From Doryteuthis pealeii (Eukaryota > Mollusca > Cephalopoda > Myopsida > Loliginidae), in assembly GCA_023376005.1 (NCBI GenBank), contig CM042138.1:96962824-97026823 (forward strand): a stretch of DNA of 64,000 bases, written 5' to 3'. Position 1 is the stretch's first letter. Each line of letters starts with the position of its first letter. Below are positions 45,930 to 57,506 of the stretch, in pieces. Under the pieces are notes generated by a model. It saw nothing but the letters and a program-made list of their open reading frames with translations, did not search any database and was not told the DNA's origin. The position numbers and the translations under genes were made by a program.

Positions 45930-46485
45930 TTTCAAGTAATTAATAAATACATAATAGAATAAATACACTCAAAATTTGAACATGCAACATTAGACAGTCC
46001 TCATTGTTTTTTAAAACAAGTTTTAATAAATACATGACTGGTATTATATATCTCTATATAGTTTGTTTTATTTTAATACATATTTAAAGTTTACATTTCA
46101 AATTGTTTTATTTTTTAATCCTTCAATGAATTTGATGATTTTACTTACTTAGGGTACAAACTTGCCGACATTGAATCTTTTACTCCCACCCCACAGGCAA
46201 TATGTTTCAAAAATCTATTTTTACATCGCCCGGAGGGTGTTTTTTATTTTGTACTAGTACTAATAATGTTTAAATAGATCCAACTAACCCATAGATGGGG
46301 CACTAAAAGGTGCTACCACTCTAGATTAGATTGGATCTATAATGCTAACAAAGGTTTTAGTCAACACTCCTCAAAGTCTCAGAATCGGAGCCTCACTACT
46401 AGATGGTAGTTAGTGTCATACCCATGTCACCCCTCTTCTACAGTGGATGTAGTTGGTGTATTTTAGCATCATCCAGAATAGAGCA
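45930..46485 (-). mobile_element. Family G element and family C fragment
   Basis: 45930-46250 matches, in reverse, 52240-52580 (AACAAGTTTTAATAAATACA, GATGATTTTACTTACTTA, CACAGGCAATATGTTTCAAA). 46268-46485 is a diverged family C piece. No coding capacity seen. Confidence 0.5.
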
Positions 46486-46533
46486 CTCCCAAAACTTGAT
46501 AATAAAATAAAAGAATAAAGTGAAATTCCTCAC

Positions 46534-46647
46534 CTCCATTGCAGCTTCTTTCCCTCTTAAAGCCAGCAGCATTACAGGGTTAACACTTTTGCTGAGTTCT
46601 TGGAGAAATTTCTTTCTTCGACAGCAGCACCGAATCAGCGTTTCTAG
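46534..46647 (-). CDS. CMIP: CMIP exon
   Basis: 114 nt, phase 0 at both ends. Encodes LETLIRCCCRRKKFLQELSK then NPVMLLALRGKEAAME. Acceptor AATATAG, donor GTGAGG. Poly-T lies about 60 bases upstream on the RNA strand. Confidence 0.9.
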
Positions 46648-46689
46648 CTATATTAAAGAAAGAAAAAAGAACCTTTTAAATTTTTTGTA

Positions 46690-47294
46690 ATAATTGGGGG
46701 AAAAAAAAATCTGGAAAAGAAAACATTTTAAAAAAAAAAAAAAAAAAAAGAACCCCAAAAAGCAGCGAACTGATATCAAAGTGTAGACATTAATAAATTT
46801 CTTAGATGTCAGTTTCTACCACCTGACTAATTCATATCTATTCTCTTTTATTTAACAGGTCTCTTACAACACATATATATATGCCTGTGTGTGTTTGTGT
46901 GTGTGTGTATTTTTTCTCTTTTCTGTGTCCTTTCATCTTAATACATGCCTTTTATACCACACTATATTTTATGATTGGCCACTTTTCTCACTTTTCTGTG
47001 ATGACTGTGCACACCACAGAAAACTTAAAGTCATGGAACATTAGAGTTCATAATTTGATATTACACACACACAAGTTTAGGGATGCATTTTTAAAAATAA
47101 TATCTTAAATGTAAACAAAAAAAAAAAATTTCCTAAATAAACAAGTATTCTACTATACAAATTCTCGGCGATTTTTTTTAAGTTGACAAATCATTTTGGT
47201 CTTATTTTTTCCCTTACTCCTGTTTTCTCCTCACTCACTCTCTGGTGTTCCTAAATTTTTTTTTTATAGTCCGATCATGGACCAGGTACTTTTG

Positions 47295-47344
<50 letters not shown>

Positions 47345-48784
47345 GAGTAACCTTTTATAGTCATCTGCAATTTATCAATTTATTTATTTTTGGATGTAGA
47401 AAATGTTAATTCCTTCAATTCAGGTTTTACACACATTTATTTCTGCCATTTCCAGTTCATCAACAATTGATTAAATCTTATTTCTTGAGAAGCAGCATTG
47501 TCTAAAAATTTTGTTCAGTTTTTAGATTTTTTTCTCCTATTGTCTCCCCCACCCAATATTTTGAATGGTTATTCACGCATCAATTAGAAATATCATTATT
47601 AAAAATCATTATTAGAAATCAATAAGAAAAAAAAAAAAATTCTATTCAGTTTTCTCAGTACAAGAAAAATACATATAATGTTATCTTCCAACACCTTCTG
47701 GTTAAAAATGAAAAGTGTCCAAATTGTCCAAGATGAAATGCAAAAATGTGAATCCTGATTATCTGGTGTTGCTTATCTGCCGAATTCTTATTTCTTATGA
47801 GTGTTGTCACCTCAGCTAAATAATGGACTATTCTGTTTTTATTATAAAGAAAGGGAAGAAAAAGGATATGCTACTCAAAAAAAAAAAAAAAAAAAAAAAA
47901 CAATAAAAAGGAAAAAAAAAACAGTCTATTGATACGCATGAAGCTAATGAAAATTATTTCTACCAGTTTATTGATACATATGAAGTTAATGCAAGATCAT
48001 AACAGTGTTATTTGCTTACCCCAGGCTATTTTTTCAAGATACTTATACCTATTATATACCTTAAATAAATTCAAGACTACTAATGATAAACAAAAGGCTA
48101 TAAACATTCTTTCACTGAAACCTGGGGTCAAGGAGTTGGGGGGAAAGGGTGTCGGCTTGTGAATCATGATACAGTGCGGATAAGAAAGGTCAATGAGTAA
48201 ACAGTCTGATACATTGTTAAGTGTTGGTAAATGGTTAGTGTCATGGCTCCTTCAAGATAACACAAACTGTTTGAACCACTTGTCACAGAGGTAAATATTT
48301 ACTCTTCACTCAGAGACGGTGAGTCACAATTTTGAGACCAGAGTTTAAAATTTGATATTTAATATGAGGGCCTTGTTATTTTCTTTTCTTTTTTTTTAGT
48401 AAAATCTGCTTATCTACCAAATTCATGACATGTGAATCACTCAAGTTTCATGAGCTATTAAAAAAAAAGAAGAAAAAGATTGTATGTGTATACCTGCATT
48501 TAACTTTACACAATCTTATTCCTTTTCACACACATATTATCTATCTATTATGAAATACTACAAAATCAAAAAGCTTTTGTTATCATTGGTTTCAAAACAG
48601 CATATTAGCTGCTTATCTTCAGGACAAAATTGCTTTTGAATTGCATAGTATTTCATAAATAAATAAATACAGCTCTTACACCTGTAATCGAACACTTTAT
48701 TTTCCTTTCTCCAATACAAAATACCTATACATTCTGGTGATTCTAAGTCATCAATGTTACTCTGGCTCATATATATATATATGT
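46690..48784. other. Long CMIP intron, left part
   Basis: Holds poly-A tracts (46731-46749, 47878-47901), (TA)n at 47296-47342, and otherwise AT-rich single-copy-looking sequence. Nothing coding was recognised. Confidence 0.5.
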
Positions 48785-49120
48785 GAACATATATGCCCAC
48801 CTAAATTCATTAATTATTAACTAATTAATTTTCAAAAATTAGGTAGGACTTCAATTAAGCACATATTCTCCAAAAATTGTCGGCTAAAAGCCATATCAAA
48901 TCTCGCATGTCTATAACCTTGCTAATGAGACCTAATAGGTAGAAATGTACATTCAGGGATTGACATTTTCTCAATTTGTTTAGCCTTACATTTGAACATA
49001 TATGCCCGCCTAAATTCATTAATTATTAACTAATTAATTTTCAAAAATTAGTTATGACTTCAATTAAGCACATATTCTCCAAAAATTGTCGGCTAAAAGC
49101 CATATCAAATAAACACAGTG
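48785..49120 (+). mobile_element. Retrozyme-like element, partial tandem dimer, copy 2
   Basis: The unit starting GAACATATATGCCC(A/G)CCT begins at 48785 and again at about 48993, a period of ~208 bp, so about 1.6 units are present. The shared end AAAAATTGTCGGCTAAAAGC occurs in both. A degraded hammerhead lies at about 48913-48960. (TA)n flanks both sides (48769-48783 and 49143-49167). Confidence 0.7.
48913..48960 (+). ncRNA. Degraded hammerhead ribozyme
   Basis: Stem I CCTTG pairs with CAGGG (one G-U), core is CTAATGA instead of CTGATGA, stem II is GACCT-AAT-AGGTA with its first pair lost, then GAAA, T-GTAC-A and the TT cleavage dinucleotide. The changed core G should abolish cleavage. Confidence 0.65.
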
Positions 49121-49417
49121 TTTATTTACGTACTCTCATATAATATATATATATATATATATATATAACATGGTACAATAAAATATTTGCATAAACACAT
49201 GGAAATCAATGTACTCCAAAAGTAAAATAATTAGGGATCTCAAGAAATTATTTTAGTAGTTTTAAATTTATGATTTAGGTTTTGAATTCGGAAGAGCAAA
49301 GAAAGAAAATAATATTATAGAGATATTTAGTTGAAATGAAAACATTCAGAATTTATTGTATGTATAATTTGAAATATAAGAATTCATCTTCCAACTACAT
49401 TATATATTATTATAAGT

Positions 49418-49540
49418 GGCAGTTTAGCACAGTCAGTAGAGCATCAAACTTGACACCAAAAGTTTCTGGGTTTGATACTGGTTCTCGCCAACTTATTGCA
49501 TGAGTAGCACAGGGTGGATCTGTGTGATAAAGTGTGTAGT
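49418..49540 (+). mobile_element. tRNA-derived SINE, family B, truncated
   Basis: GTTTAGCACAGTCAGTAGAG (A box region), TGGGTTTGATACTGGTTCTC (B box), CGCCAACTTATTGCATGAGT; the 3' half is missing. Confidence 0.65.
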
Positions 49541-49599
49541 TTTACTAATATAAAATATATGCATAGTACAATCCTGACCATGGGCAATAATAACAGAAT

Positions 49600-50010
49600 A
49601 CTTAACATAGCTTAACACTTGTACCCGGTTATAGTTTGCGGGATGAGAACAGTCTACCCTGGTGGATTGAATAAATGGTTCAGTTTGGAGTTCTGTGAGG
49701 GTTCCTGATTATGACATGAAGGTTCCAGAGTTCAAGAAGAAACACCTGAAGAAGACCGGAGAGCACATCAGCCAAAAATAATAGCATACGTAACATAGCT
49801 TAACATAGTGGAATGAGAACAGTCTATTCCAGTAGATTGAATAAAGGGTTTGTTTCAGAATTCTGTGAGGACTTTTGATTACGACAAAATGTTCCAGAGT
49901 TCAATAAGAAACACCGGAGAAAGGCCAGAGGGTACATCAGCCAAAATTGTGTATGTAACAATAAAGATGAGGACAACAGTCTGAAAAATCCAAATCCAAA
50001 TTATCAAACC
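49600..50010 (+). mobile_element. Family E repeat, two tandem units
   Basis: GGATGAGAACAGTCTACCCT...CACCTGAAGAAGACCGGAG is repeated about 175 bases later (GGAATGAGAACAGTCTATTC ... CACCGGAGAAAGGCCAGAG), ending AACAATAAAGATGAGGACAA as at 21595. Penelope-like or comparable retroelement tail. Confidence 0.5.
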
Positions 50011-50479
50011 TCATCTAAAAATTTATTTATTCACAGAGTGTCTCACTCGATTGGCCTCATGCCAGACTAAGGTAACCTAAAAAATAAGTGGTACCTCAGT
50101 TTTTGCAAAGTACCCCATGTTTGTGGCCTTGTGCCAGACTAAGGTAAGTTCAGTAAATATCTCTTGTTATTTTAACCTGGGCAACATTAGATTTTCTTTG
50201 GTGTTTGTAATATAATTCAATCCATGTGTTATTTGAAATGCAAACATTTTAATAAAAGAGAACAGTTTTTATTTTGTTTCTTTTTTCTTATGTGGGCTGG
50301 TGAGAAATATATTTTAATAGATATAAAACAGCCATGTTGTGTTAGAGATAAGATGTATGTCGACTAAACCCAGATGAATTTTAAACTTTTTCTTTTTCAC
50401 CTTTCTCTAATTTTGTTTGTATTGAAACTGGTGTTAAGAACATCTGCTTGAGGTGCCAATTTATATAATATATAGTCTG

Positions 50480-50845
50480 ACACACACACACACACACACA
50501 CACACAACACACATACATACACACAACCAATTACATACATACAACAATACACACACATACAGATACAATCACATATACACACATACAATCACAATACACA
50601 CCACAGATACAATCACATATACACACACACAGATACACACACACATATCACATATACACACACAATTGCATACACAGACGCACACACAATTGCATGCTAA
50701 GTGGCACAAACACACAATCGCATGCACAGACGCATACACACAATGATATACTTAGACACATACACACACACAAACACATGCACACATAATGACATACATA
50801 GATGTGTGCACACACGCATAATCATACATATATATATATACTTTA
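50480..50845. repeat. (CA)n-rich compound array
   Basis: CA dinucleotides with TACA, AATC and GATA insertions (ACACAATCGCATGCACAGAC type units). Not coding. Confidence 0.85.
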
Positions 50846-50934
50846 TAATAGAAATACATAGAGCTATTATATATTTAATAAAAATGTATTGATACTGATT
50901 TTACTATAGAAATACACAGGACTATTATATAAGT

Positions 50935-51085
50935 TGGCAGAGTGGCCTGTTGTTGGTATCAGATGGACAATGAGATAGTTAATCCCCTTTTCACTAACTC
51001 TAGACCAGTTGGAGTACCACACCTATCACCAGCTTCTCACTTTTCCCCACAGATCAAAGCAATGCTACTTATTGCTGAGTTGATG
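50935..51085 (-). mobile_element. SINE family B copy
   Basis: Reverse copy of the family B body: CCCCTTTTCACTAACTCTAG and CACCTATCACCAGCTTCTCA. The head is mostly lost. Confidence 0.6.
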
Positions 51086-51129
51086 TAATATAAATTTATT
51101 GATACTGATTTTACCATAGAAATACATGC

Positions 51130-52905
51130 GGCTATTATCTATTGATAATAGAGATTCGGTCTCTATTTGTCTGTAACTGAAACTATGTCACTGCTTAAAT
51201 CACAGTCATTTCAGGAATTAAGTAAGTTTATCAATGAGTATTTAATCTAGTATCAGTAAGACATAAAAATATCAGAATTCTATGAAAAATCAATTAATTT
51301 TGATATTATTTACCTTTGGATGAATTTATGTTTAAAATAGATTTTTCCTAAAATATATTAGGGGAACTATTTTCTTTATTAGATTGACACCCCCTAATTT
51401 AAACTTATGAAATCTGAACAAAATATATTTTACTTGTATGATTTTTTAATTTTCTATGAAGTAAGAGTCAGAAATTTTTAGAAATGTTTTGGAGGTCCCC
51501 ACTGTCGTAAAACAAAACATATCTCAGTGGAGTGGAGTGAATATGATGCTTTTTAAGTAAGTAATTAATTTTCTAAAAATATTAAACATTTTATTTTATT
51601 TATTTAATTTTCCCACCCCCCTCAGGCAATATCTTTCAAAAGTTTATATCTACATCATATATTTATATTGATTCTGCCACTGAAATGTATTGCAAATAAG
51701 AAAAAAGGGATTGTCAATATTCAGGAATTAATATAAGTATTACTGATAAAATAGGACTATTATATTTATAATGAGCAGATGTATTAGTTAATGTTTTTAA
51801 TTATCTCAAATATATAATAGAGTAATGAATTTAGCAATGACAAAAATGTTTAAATCTGACACAGATGTTCACATTTAGAATAAACAAGTTGATTGTGGAA
51901 TTTAATATAAGATAATAACCCATGAGAAACCAATTATAAAAGATTAACTTTATTTTTATAAAAACATCAGATATGCATATTAAAACCAATCCTATTCTCT
52001 ATGATAAACTAAAAAATTTAGAAAAAAAAAAAAGATATACAAAGATAAGTCAAAAATGGTTTGGTTTGTTTTATGGCATATCAACCTCAGTGGGTCATTT
52101 AATTCCTGATAAAGTTTTGAAATAAATCAATTCTTAATGGATAATACAATTTTTTTATAAATACATTTTTCTATTTAACCCATAGATGGGACCCTAACAG
52201 GTTCAAAAGTTTAGCAATATTTTGGTACATGCTAGCATATGCTGCTCCTATATATTTAAGAACAATGTAAATTACAATTACTAACCGGATAATGTAAAAA
52301 TTAATTTTTGAAAGATATTTCCTGAGTGGGGTGTGACTTAAAAATTCAATGTCAGAGAGTTTGTACCATAAGTAAGTAAAATCATCAAATTTATTAAAAG
52401 AGTAAAAAAATAAAACAATTTGAAATAGAAACTTAGTTTTAATAACTTTAAATATATATTAAAATAAAACTATATATAAATATATAATACCAGGCATGTA
52501 TTAATTAAAACTTGTTTTAAAAAACAACGAGGATCGTCTAAGGTTGCATGCTCAAATTTTGAGTGTATTTATTCTATGTTATGATGATTTTGGGTAATAT
52601 TTGGGTTAAGCAGTGACGTAGTTTTGGTTACATACAAATAGAGACCTAATCTCCATTATTAATAGATTTCAAAATGCTATTAAATTTGAAAATCAGCTCA
52701 ATGGAAAGGATTTTAAATTATGTAAACTGTCACGTAAATTTGTCTTTATTGCAGCAGTAAACACAGGTACAACATTAAACTATGTTTTTGTGAGGACTTA
52801 AGTTAATGTCATTAGGAGTTTAATGTTTATGGCTTCTTGGTGGCCACTGCTCATACTACAAAATGTAAAGATGTGGTCTTACTAACCTTATTCTAGTTAA
52901 CAGAC
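51130..52905. mobile_element. Cluster of family G, H and C fragments
   Basis: 51130-51655 and 52240-52690 carry family G in opposite orientations (TCTCTATTTGTCTGTAACTG against its inverse near 52645). 51690-51760 is family H (AAAAAAGGGATTGTCAATAT). 52068-52202 is the 3' end of a family C copy that runs directly into a mariner end fragment (TAGCAATATTTTGGTACATG). Confidence 0.5.
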
Positions 52906-53075
52906 TTATTCTGATCTCACTGATAAGACAAAGAAAAAATTCTTCCAAGCTGTATCAGTGCTACTGTACAGCTGCACCACTTGGACTCTAATGAAGAACT
53001 TAAAGAAAAGGCTAAGATGGGAGCTACTCAAAACTGGTTTATTCTACAGCCCCAGCTGACAAGGCTGAACTATTT
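52905..53075 (+). mobile_element. LINE fragment (same type as 8376)
   Basis: Reads KKKFFQAVSVLLYSCTTWTL then MKNLKKRL, the LLYGCTTWTLTKRLEKKL block of the LINE seen at 8376. Ends in a family C-like CAGCTGACAAGG. Confidence 0.65.
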
Positions 53076-53171
53076 TGATAGAGTTTTTCACCACTAGGCA
53101 TAAAATAATGTGACTTATTTTACAACACACAGATTAACACAATGTGTGAGAGAGAGAGAGAGAGTTAAATC

Positions 53172-53416
53172 AAGATTAGCTCAGTCGGTAGAGTGTTTGG
53201 CTAGAAACTGCAAGGTTCTTAGTTCGATACCGGCCCTCGCCAACTCAGCGTATGAGTAGCACAGGGATCTGTGCGGTAAAGTAAGGAGCTGATGGTAGGT
53301 GTGGCGCTCCACCTCAGACGCAAAAAACAATCTCCTTGGTTAGCGCTAGTGAAAAGGGGAGAGACTTCCTCGCCGATGGCTGATACCGACATTAGGTCGC
53401 CCCGCCGACCCTTACT
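53172..53416 (+). mobile_element. tRNA-derived SINE, family B, best preserved
   Basis: Excellent A box (TAGCTCAGTCGGTAGAG) and B box (TAGTTCGATACCGG), then CGCCAACTCAGCGTATGAGT, GTAAAGTAAGGAGCTGATGG, GGTTAGCGCTAGTGAAAAGG and GGCTGATACCGACATTAGG. Preceded by a GA microsatellite. Not a tRNA gene: no 3' acceptor arm. Confidence 0.85.
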
Positions 53417-53593
53417 TACATATTGAACTATTTTTGCTCTTAAGTAAACATATCAAACATTGTAATAATTAAATTATCAGACTGTGGTATATGCACAGGT
53501 CCTGCTAGTTCATGAGTAATGTTCTCTGCAGATTAGCCATAATTCTGTCTATCAAATCATCCACGACGAGTTTAGCATCCATAAAACAAGAAT

Positions 53594-54187
53594 AATTTGG
53601 TTTGTTTTGTTTTACGGCATATCAACCTCAGTGGGTCATTTAATGCCGATAAAGTTTTGAAATAAATCAATTCTTAATGGATAATACAATTTTTTTATAA
53701 ATACATTTTTCTATTTAACCCATAGATGGGACCCTAACAGGTAATACCACTCTGGGTCAGAGTGGACAAGGGAGCAATGGTGATGAATGGGGTGCTCCAC
53801 ATTCCCCAAACTTCCAAAACTGGAACCTCACCATCAGATAGAGTTTAATGTCATTCCCAGGAGATGTAGACCTGCAGCCACCGCTTCTAGCACCCATATG
53901 ATAAAAAAGGGGTGGGGCTTGCCATAAGGCAATAGGGTTGGGAAAAATATAAGGTGCTAGGGCTTGACATGACCAGCCGATTGATCGGAGGGGGCCTCTT
54001 CGACCGTCCGTCTGCCCAAGATAGGTCCAAAGTGGAGTATTGCATGTCATGAACGCTCATCCACCTGGGCTCTATCCTTAAGCATCATGGGTCGCCACCT
54101 ACAGCCAACAGGTGGCCCCATTGGGGGAGTCTTACCCCTCTGCAGAGGTGCAGTCGGTGCATTCTAACGCCCCAGCCGACAGGGCGG
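53594..54187 (-). mobile_element. Family C SINE-like element, full length (594 bp)
   Basis: The reverse-oriented reference copy. An 11-bp perfect duplication, AAAACAAGAAT, flanks it at 53583-53593 and 54188-54198. The 5' end is CCGCCCTGTCGG (at 54187) and the 3' end the TTGATATGCCGT-AAACAAAACAAACC tail. Confidence 0.88.
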
Positions 54188-54529
54188 AAAACAAGAATGA
54201 GAATAATTTTTGAATCTCCCTCATAGTTTGATATATGATATACCTAAATTGATATATTTTTTAAGTTTGTATTCTCCATTTTTTTGTATTTATTGAACAT
54301 GGAAGATTAAATCTTGTCCTTGTTATGTAGATGTATGCTTGTGTGCGGAGAAGGAAGCTGTTGCCAATTAAATAATGCATTAAATGGTAATTTATTTTGA
54401 ATCAAAAAGTCTCCCATTGAATGAAGCATTAAATATTGATTAAGACCAGATGTTAAGGAAAAAAAAACCCTGTCTATTGACAGATATCAACAGCTGAAGC
54501 TCTCCCATGTTATATAATTCTATCAGGAT

Positions 54530-54797
54530 TGTGATACAAAATTTTGTTACTGGATAGTATGTGTTATTTCTTAATTGCTTTATTTGTAAAAGTATCGAAA
54601 ATGGCTATTATTTCCTTCAAACTTTGCTTTTTTGCTCAAGATAAGACTATGTAATACAAATTTTGTTACTGGATAGTATGTGTTATTTCTTAATTGCTTA
54701 AGTTGTAAAAATATAGAAAAATGGCTATTATTCCCTTCCAACTTTTTTTACCCTGGATAACACTATGTATTAAAAATCTAGTTCCTGGATAGTGTGT
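54530..54797. repeat. ~118-bp tandem repeat, 2.3 units
   Basis: TTGTTACTGGATAGTATGTG occurs at about 54544 and 54662 and a diverged TAGTTCCTGGATAGTGTGTG at 54779. It ends about 90 bases before the 54884 CMIP exon boundary. Confidence 0.7.
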
Positions 54798-54883
54798 GCA
54801 GAGGTGCAGTTGGGTGTTCTTCTGCCTCAGCCAACAGGGTGGTTATGATATAAAAGAAAATGTTTAGGAAGACATTTACTTAC

Positions 54884-55040
54884 CATAATACCCCAGAGTT
54901 CTCCATCGTCATCGCAACAGATATTGCCCGGGCAATATAGATGGAACCAGCCTTCTTTGTTCTCTCGTATGCTAAGGATTGTTTGATGTGTATCACAATG
55001 GTCATCACTTGCTATTGTTCGGATAACGGTTTTCATATGC
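54884..55040 (-). CDS. CMIP: CMIP exon
   Basis: 157 nt; one base completes the codon left by the microexon, exit phase 0. Encodes HMKTVIRTIASDDHCDTHQT, ILSIRENKEGWFHLYCPGNI and CCDDDGELWGIM. Acceptor ATATCTAG, donor GTAAGT. The 8.2-kb intron that follows is the longest seen; no further exon was found in it, and phases allow direct joining. Confidence 0.93.
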
Positions 55041-55577
55041 CTAGATATGAAGAAAAATCATTGGAATTTTAAAGAAAGTGAAAAATCTAAAACATCTTAC
55101 ATTTAAATCTAAATATTTGTAAATAAAAGAAATTTTAAAAATCTTAAAAGATTTATAAAAGGAAAAAAATATCTAAATTAGACCCCCCCCCCAAAAAAAA
55201 AACATTAAAAAAATCAATATATAAAAAAGATAAAATATTTTTAACCTTGAAATTAAAAAAATGAAAACTCAAATTCCTAAACCAAATAAAAAAAAAATCC
55301 TGAAAATGTTCATAAACATTCCTAAAAAATAAAAAAAACAAACCCAAAAACTGTTTAACCCTTAGTAGCCAAGAAGCCAGTATTTATGATGCTACTCTGG
55401 CTGAAAATGTAATAGCTATGTAAAAACAGTGATTTCAGGAATTACATTTTCAGCCGGGGGCCCACAGGTATGAAGCAGAGGGGCTCAGGGTTTTAAGAGT
55501 TAAAAACAAAAAGAAAAAAAAGCATAATGCCACATGCTGTATAAGTAAATCTATACAAACAAAAATTTTATACTTAC

Positions 55578-55604
55578 GAAGTAAAGAAAGCATGACCAAC
55601 AGCA
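55578..55604 (-). CDS. CMIP: CMIP 27-nt microexon
   Basis: Acceptor TTTTTTGCAG, donor GTAAGT. Codes (D)AVGHAFFT(S), splitting codons at both ends so that it links PIPFPD upstream to HMKTVIRT downstream. Length is a multiple of three, so skipping would keep the frame. Confidence 0.85.
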
Positions 55605-55789
55605 CTGCAAAAAAGAAAAAGAAAAAAAAAGAAAAAAAAGTTAATTATGAATTTGATAAATATGATTACAAAAAGAGATTGGTACAACATTAAAAAGGGT
55701 TATAGAATGTGTATATCTATAGAAAATATGCAGGGTGATAGAAATGATCACTTTTCTAACATCATATATATAAGAAATGATCACTTTTC

Positions 55790-55791
55790 TA

Positions 55792-55842
<51 letters not shown>

Positions 55843-56375
55843 AAATGATCACTTTTCTAACACATATTTACCAACCCCTCCACAAGAGCAGGATGCGGCA
55901 CAAAGTCAATTTCTTATGCGCAGTTTAACAGGTTTGAATTCAGAGTTTTCCTTCTCCTAGACTGGTTACCTAGCCAAGGTTAAGAGCCCAGTCTGCCCGA
56001 CTATTTACCCATAGCTGGAGGGAGAGTAGTTGGATGCATACATTTCCCAAGGGTATTAGCACTATGTGAACTGTAGACAGCTTCGTCCAGAATTTGAACT
56101 TTGGTCGACAAGTCCATTTCCGATGACTAACCCTTACACCATGCGCCTCCTTTTCCAACATGCAGATATGTCTTAGTTTATTTGTTTAATGGCATATTAA
56201 CCTTCATGGGTTATTTAATACCAGTCATCCTTGTAGAAGAACAGTACTGATAGCATAGCTGGGGGATGAAGGCATTCATACCTTTCCCAAGGGTATTAGT
56301 CTGAGAATGAATGTAATAGTGCAACTGGAGTTTGAACCCGCTTACTATGATCTCAAAGTCCAGCATGTTACATAA
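55790..56375 (-). mobile_element. (TA)n, SINE family A and a further SINE
   Basis: (CA)n(TA)n at 55792-55841; a complete family A copy 55870-56150 (tail ACCAACCCCTCCACAAGAGC, head CCTTACACCATGCGCCTCC); and a second tRNA-like SINE at about 56170-56375 with B box GGGTTCAAACTCCAG on the - strand and the GTTAATATGCCATTAAACAA tail. Confidence 0.7.
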
Positions 56376-56755
56376 TTTTAACAAACCACCATAATTAATA
56401 ATTAGGGTAGTTTTAAATTAATTGGTAATTAATTAATAGATTGCCAATCAACCCATAACACAATAGTGTTACAGCCACTATGTCACTGAGACTCCTCCAG
56501 ATATTTCTTAAAAAACTTTTATTGTTTTGTATCAAATAAGATTTCAAGTCAGAATAAATTGACTGCTGCTTCACAATCAACTATTTGTATATAAAAAAGC
56601 AAGCATATTCAAACCAAAACATGTATATGCCTACATTCTTTGCATAGGTTACCATTTTATATTTTTATAGATTTAATCATGCCAATATCAAATTTTTAAA
56701 TGTGAAACAATTTAAGAAAGCTAATGTAGCCAATCGGAGACAGAGCTATGCAGTC

Positions 56756-57092
56756 TGCAATGGAAGACAGTGCCTCGCCAATGAAGACAGTGCCTAACTG
56801 TAGACGATGAAAGACAGTGCCTAACTGTAGACGATGAAAGACAGTGCCTAACTGTAAGACGATGAAGACAGTGCCTAACTGTAGACAATAAAAGACAGTG
56901 CCTAACTGTAGACAATGAAAGACAGTGCCTAACTGTAGACAATAAAAGACAGTGCCTAACTGTAGACAATAAAAGACAGTGCCTAACTGTAGACAATAAA
57001 AGACAGTGCCTAACTGTAGACAATAAAAGACAGTGCCTAACTGTAGACAATAAAAGACAGTGCCTAACTGTAGACAATAAAAGACAGTGTGA
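56756..57092. repeat. 27-bp minisatellite, about 12 units
   Basis: Unit AAAGACAGTGCCTAACTGTA plus GACAAT(A); 27 bp keeps one frame open on the - strand as a nine-residue repeat (STVRHCLLL), which is not a gene. Ends 22 bases from the 5' splice site at 57113. Confidence 0.9.
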
Positions 57093-57113
57093 GATTGAAA
57101 TTATTATACTTAC

Positions 57114-57179
57114 TCATCAGGAAAAGGAATTGGTTGCAAAAGACTTCCAAGAATATATCGCCAGTCATCATATTGTGAC
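57114..57179 (-). CDS. CMIP: CMIP exon
   Basis: 66 nt, acceptor CTTCTTCAG, donor GTAAGT. Encodes (M)SQYDDWRYILGSLLQPIPFPD, a multiple of three. A 27-bp minisatellite starts about 22 bases after the donor on the RNA strand. Confidence 0.9.
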
Positions 57180-57296
57180 CTGAAGAAGACATAAAAGACA
57201 AAGATTTTAAAAGATATACAGAATTAAAAAAACTAATTACTTTTAATTCAAAATACAAAAGATTTAAACCCTTGAAATGATCATATAATACAAAGT

Positions 57297-57506
57297 CAGC
57301 AGAGTGGCCTATTGTCACTATCAGCCAAACAGCGAGAGAGTCTATCCCCTTTTCACTAGTGCTAGACCAGAGAGTTTGCATCTGAGGTGGAGCACCACAT
57401 CTGCCATCAGTTACCCACTTTTTTTTTTTTTGGCAAGGGTCAGTATCGAACCCGGAAGCTTGTGGTTCCTAGGTGGATGCTTGACTGACTGAGCTATACA
57501 GATTTA
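57297..57506 (-). mobile_element. tRNA-derived SINE, family B
   Basis: Reverse copy: CCCCTTTTCACTAGTGCTAG, GAGGTGGAGCACCACATCTG, GGCAAGGGTCAGTATCGAAC (B box) and TGACTGAGCTATACAG (A box). A poly-T run at 57419-57431 interrupts it. Confidence 0.75.

Noticed and set aside
53172..53240. True tRNA gene
   Set aside because: A and B boxes are good but no acceptor stem closes and the sequence continues into a repeated SINE body.
46647..54884. A missing CMIP exon in the 8.2-kb intron
   Set aside because: Both flanking exons are phase 0 and join without a gap in my recollection of the family; no exon-like block was seen, though a small one could be missed.
56721..57077. 118-residue ORF with nine-residue repeats; also resembled a CRISPR-like array
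   Set aside because: A 27-bp unit keeps any frame open; units are contiguous with no spacers, so it is a minisatellite and not CRISPR.
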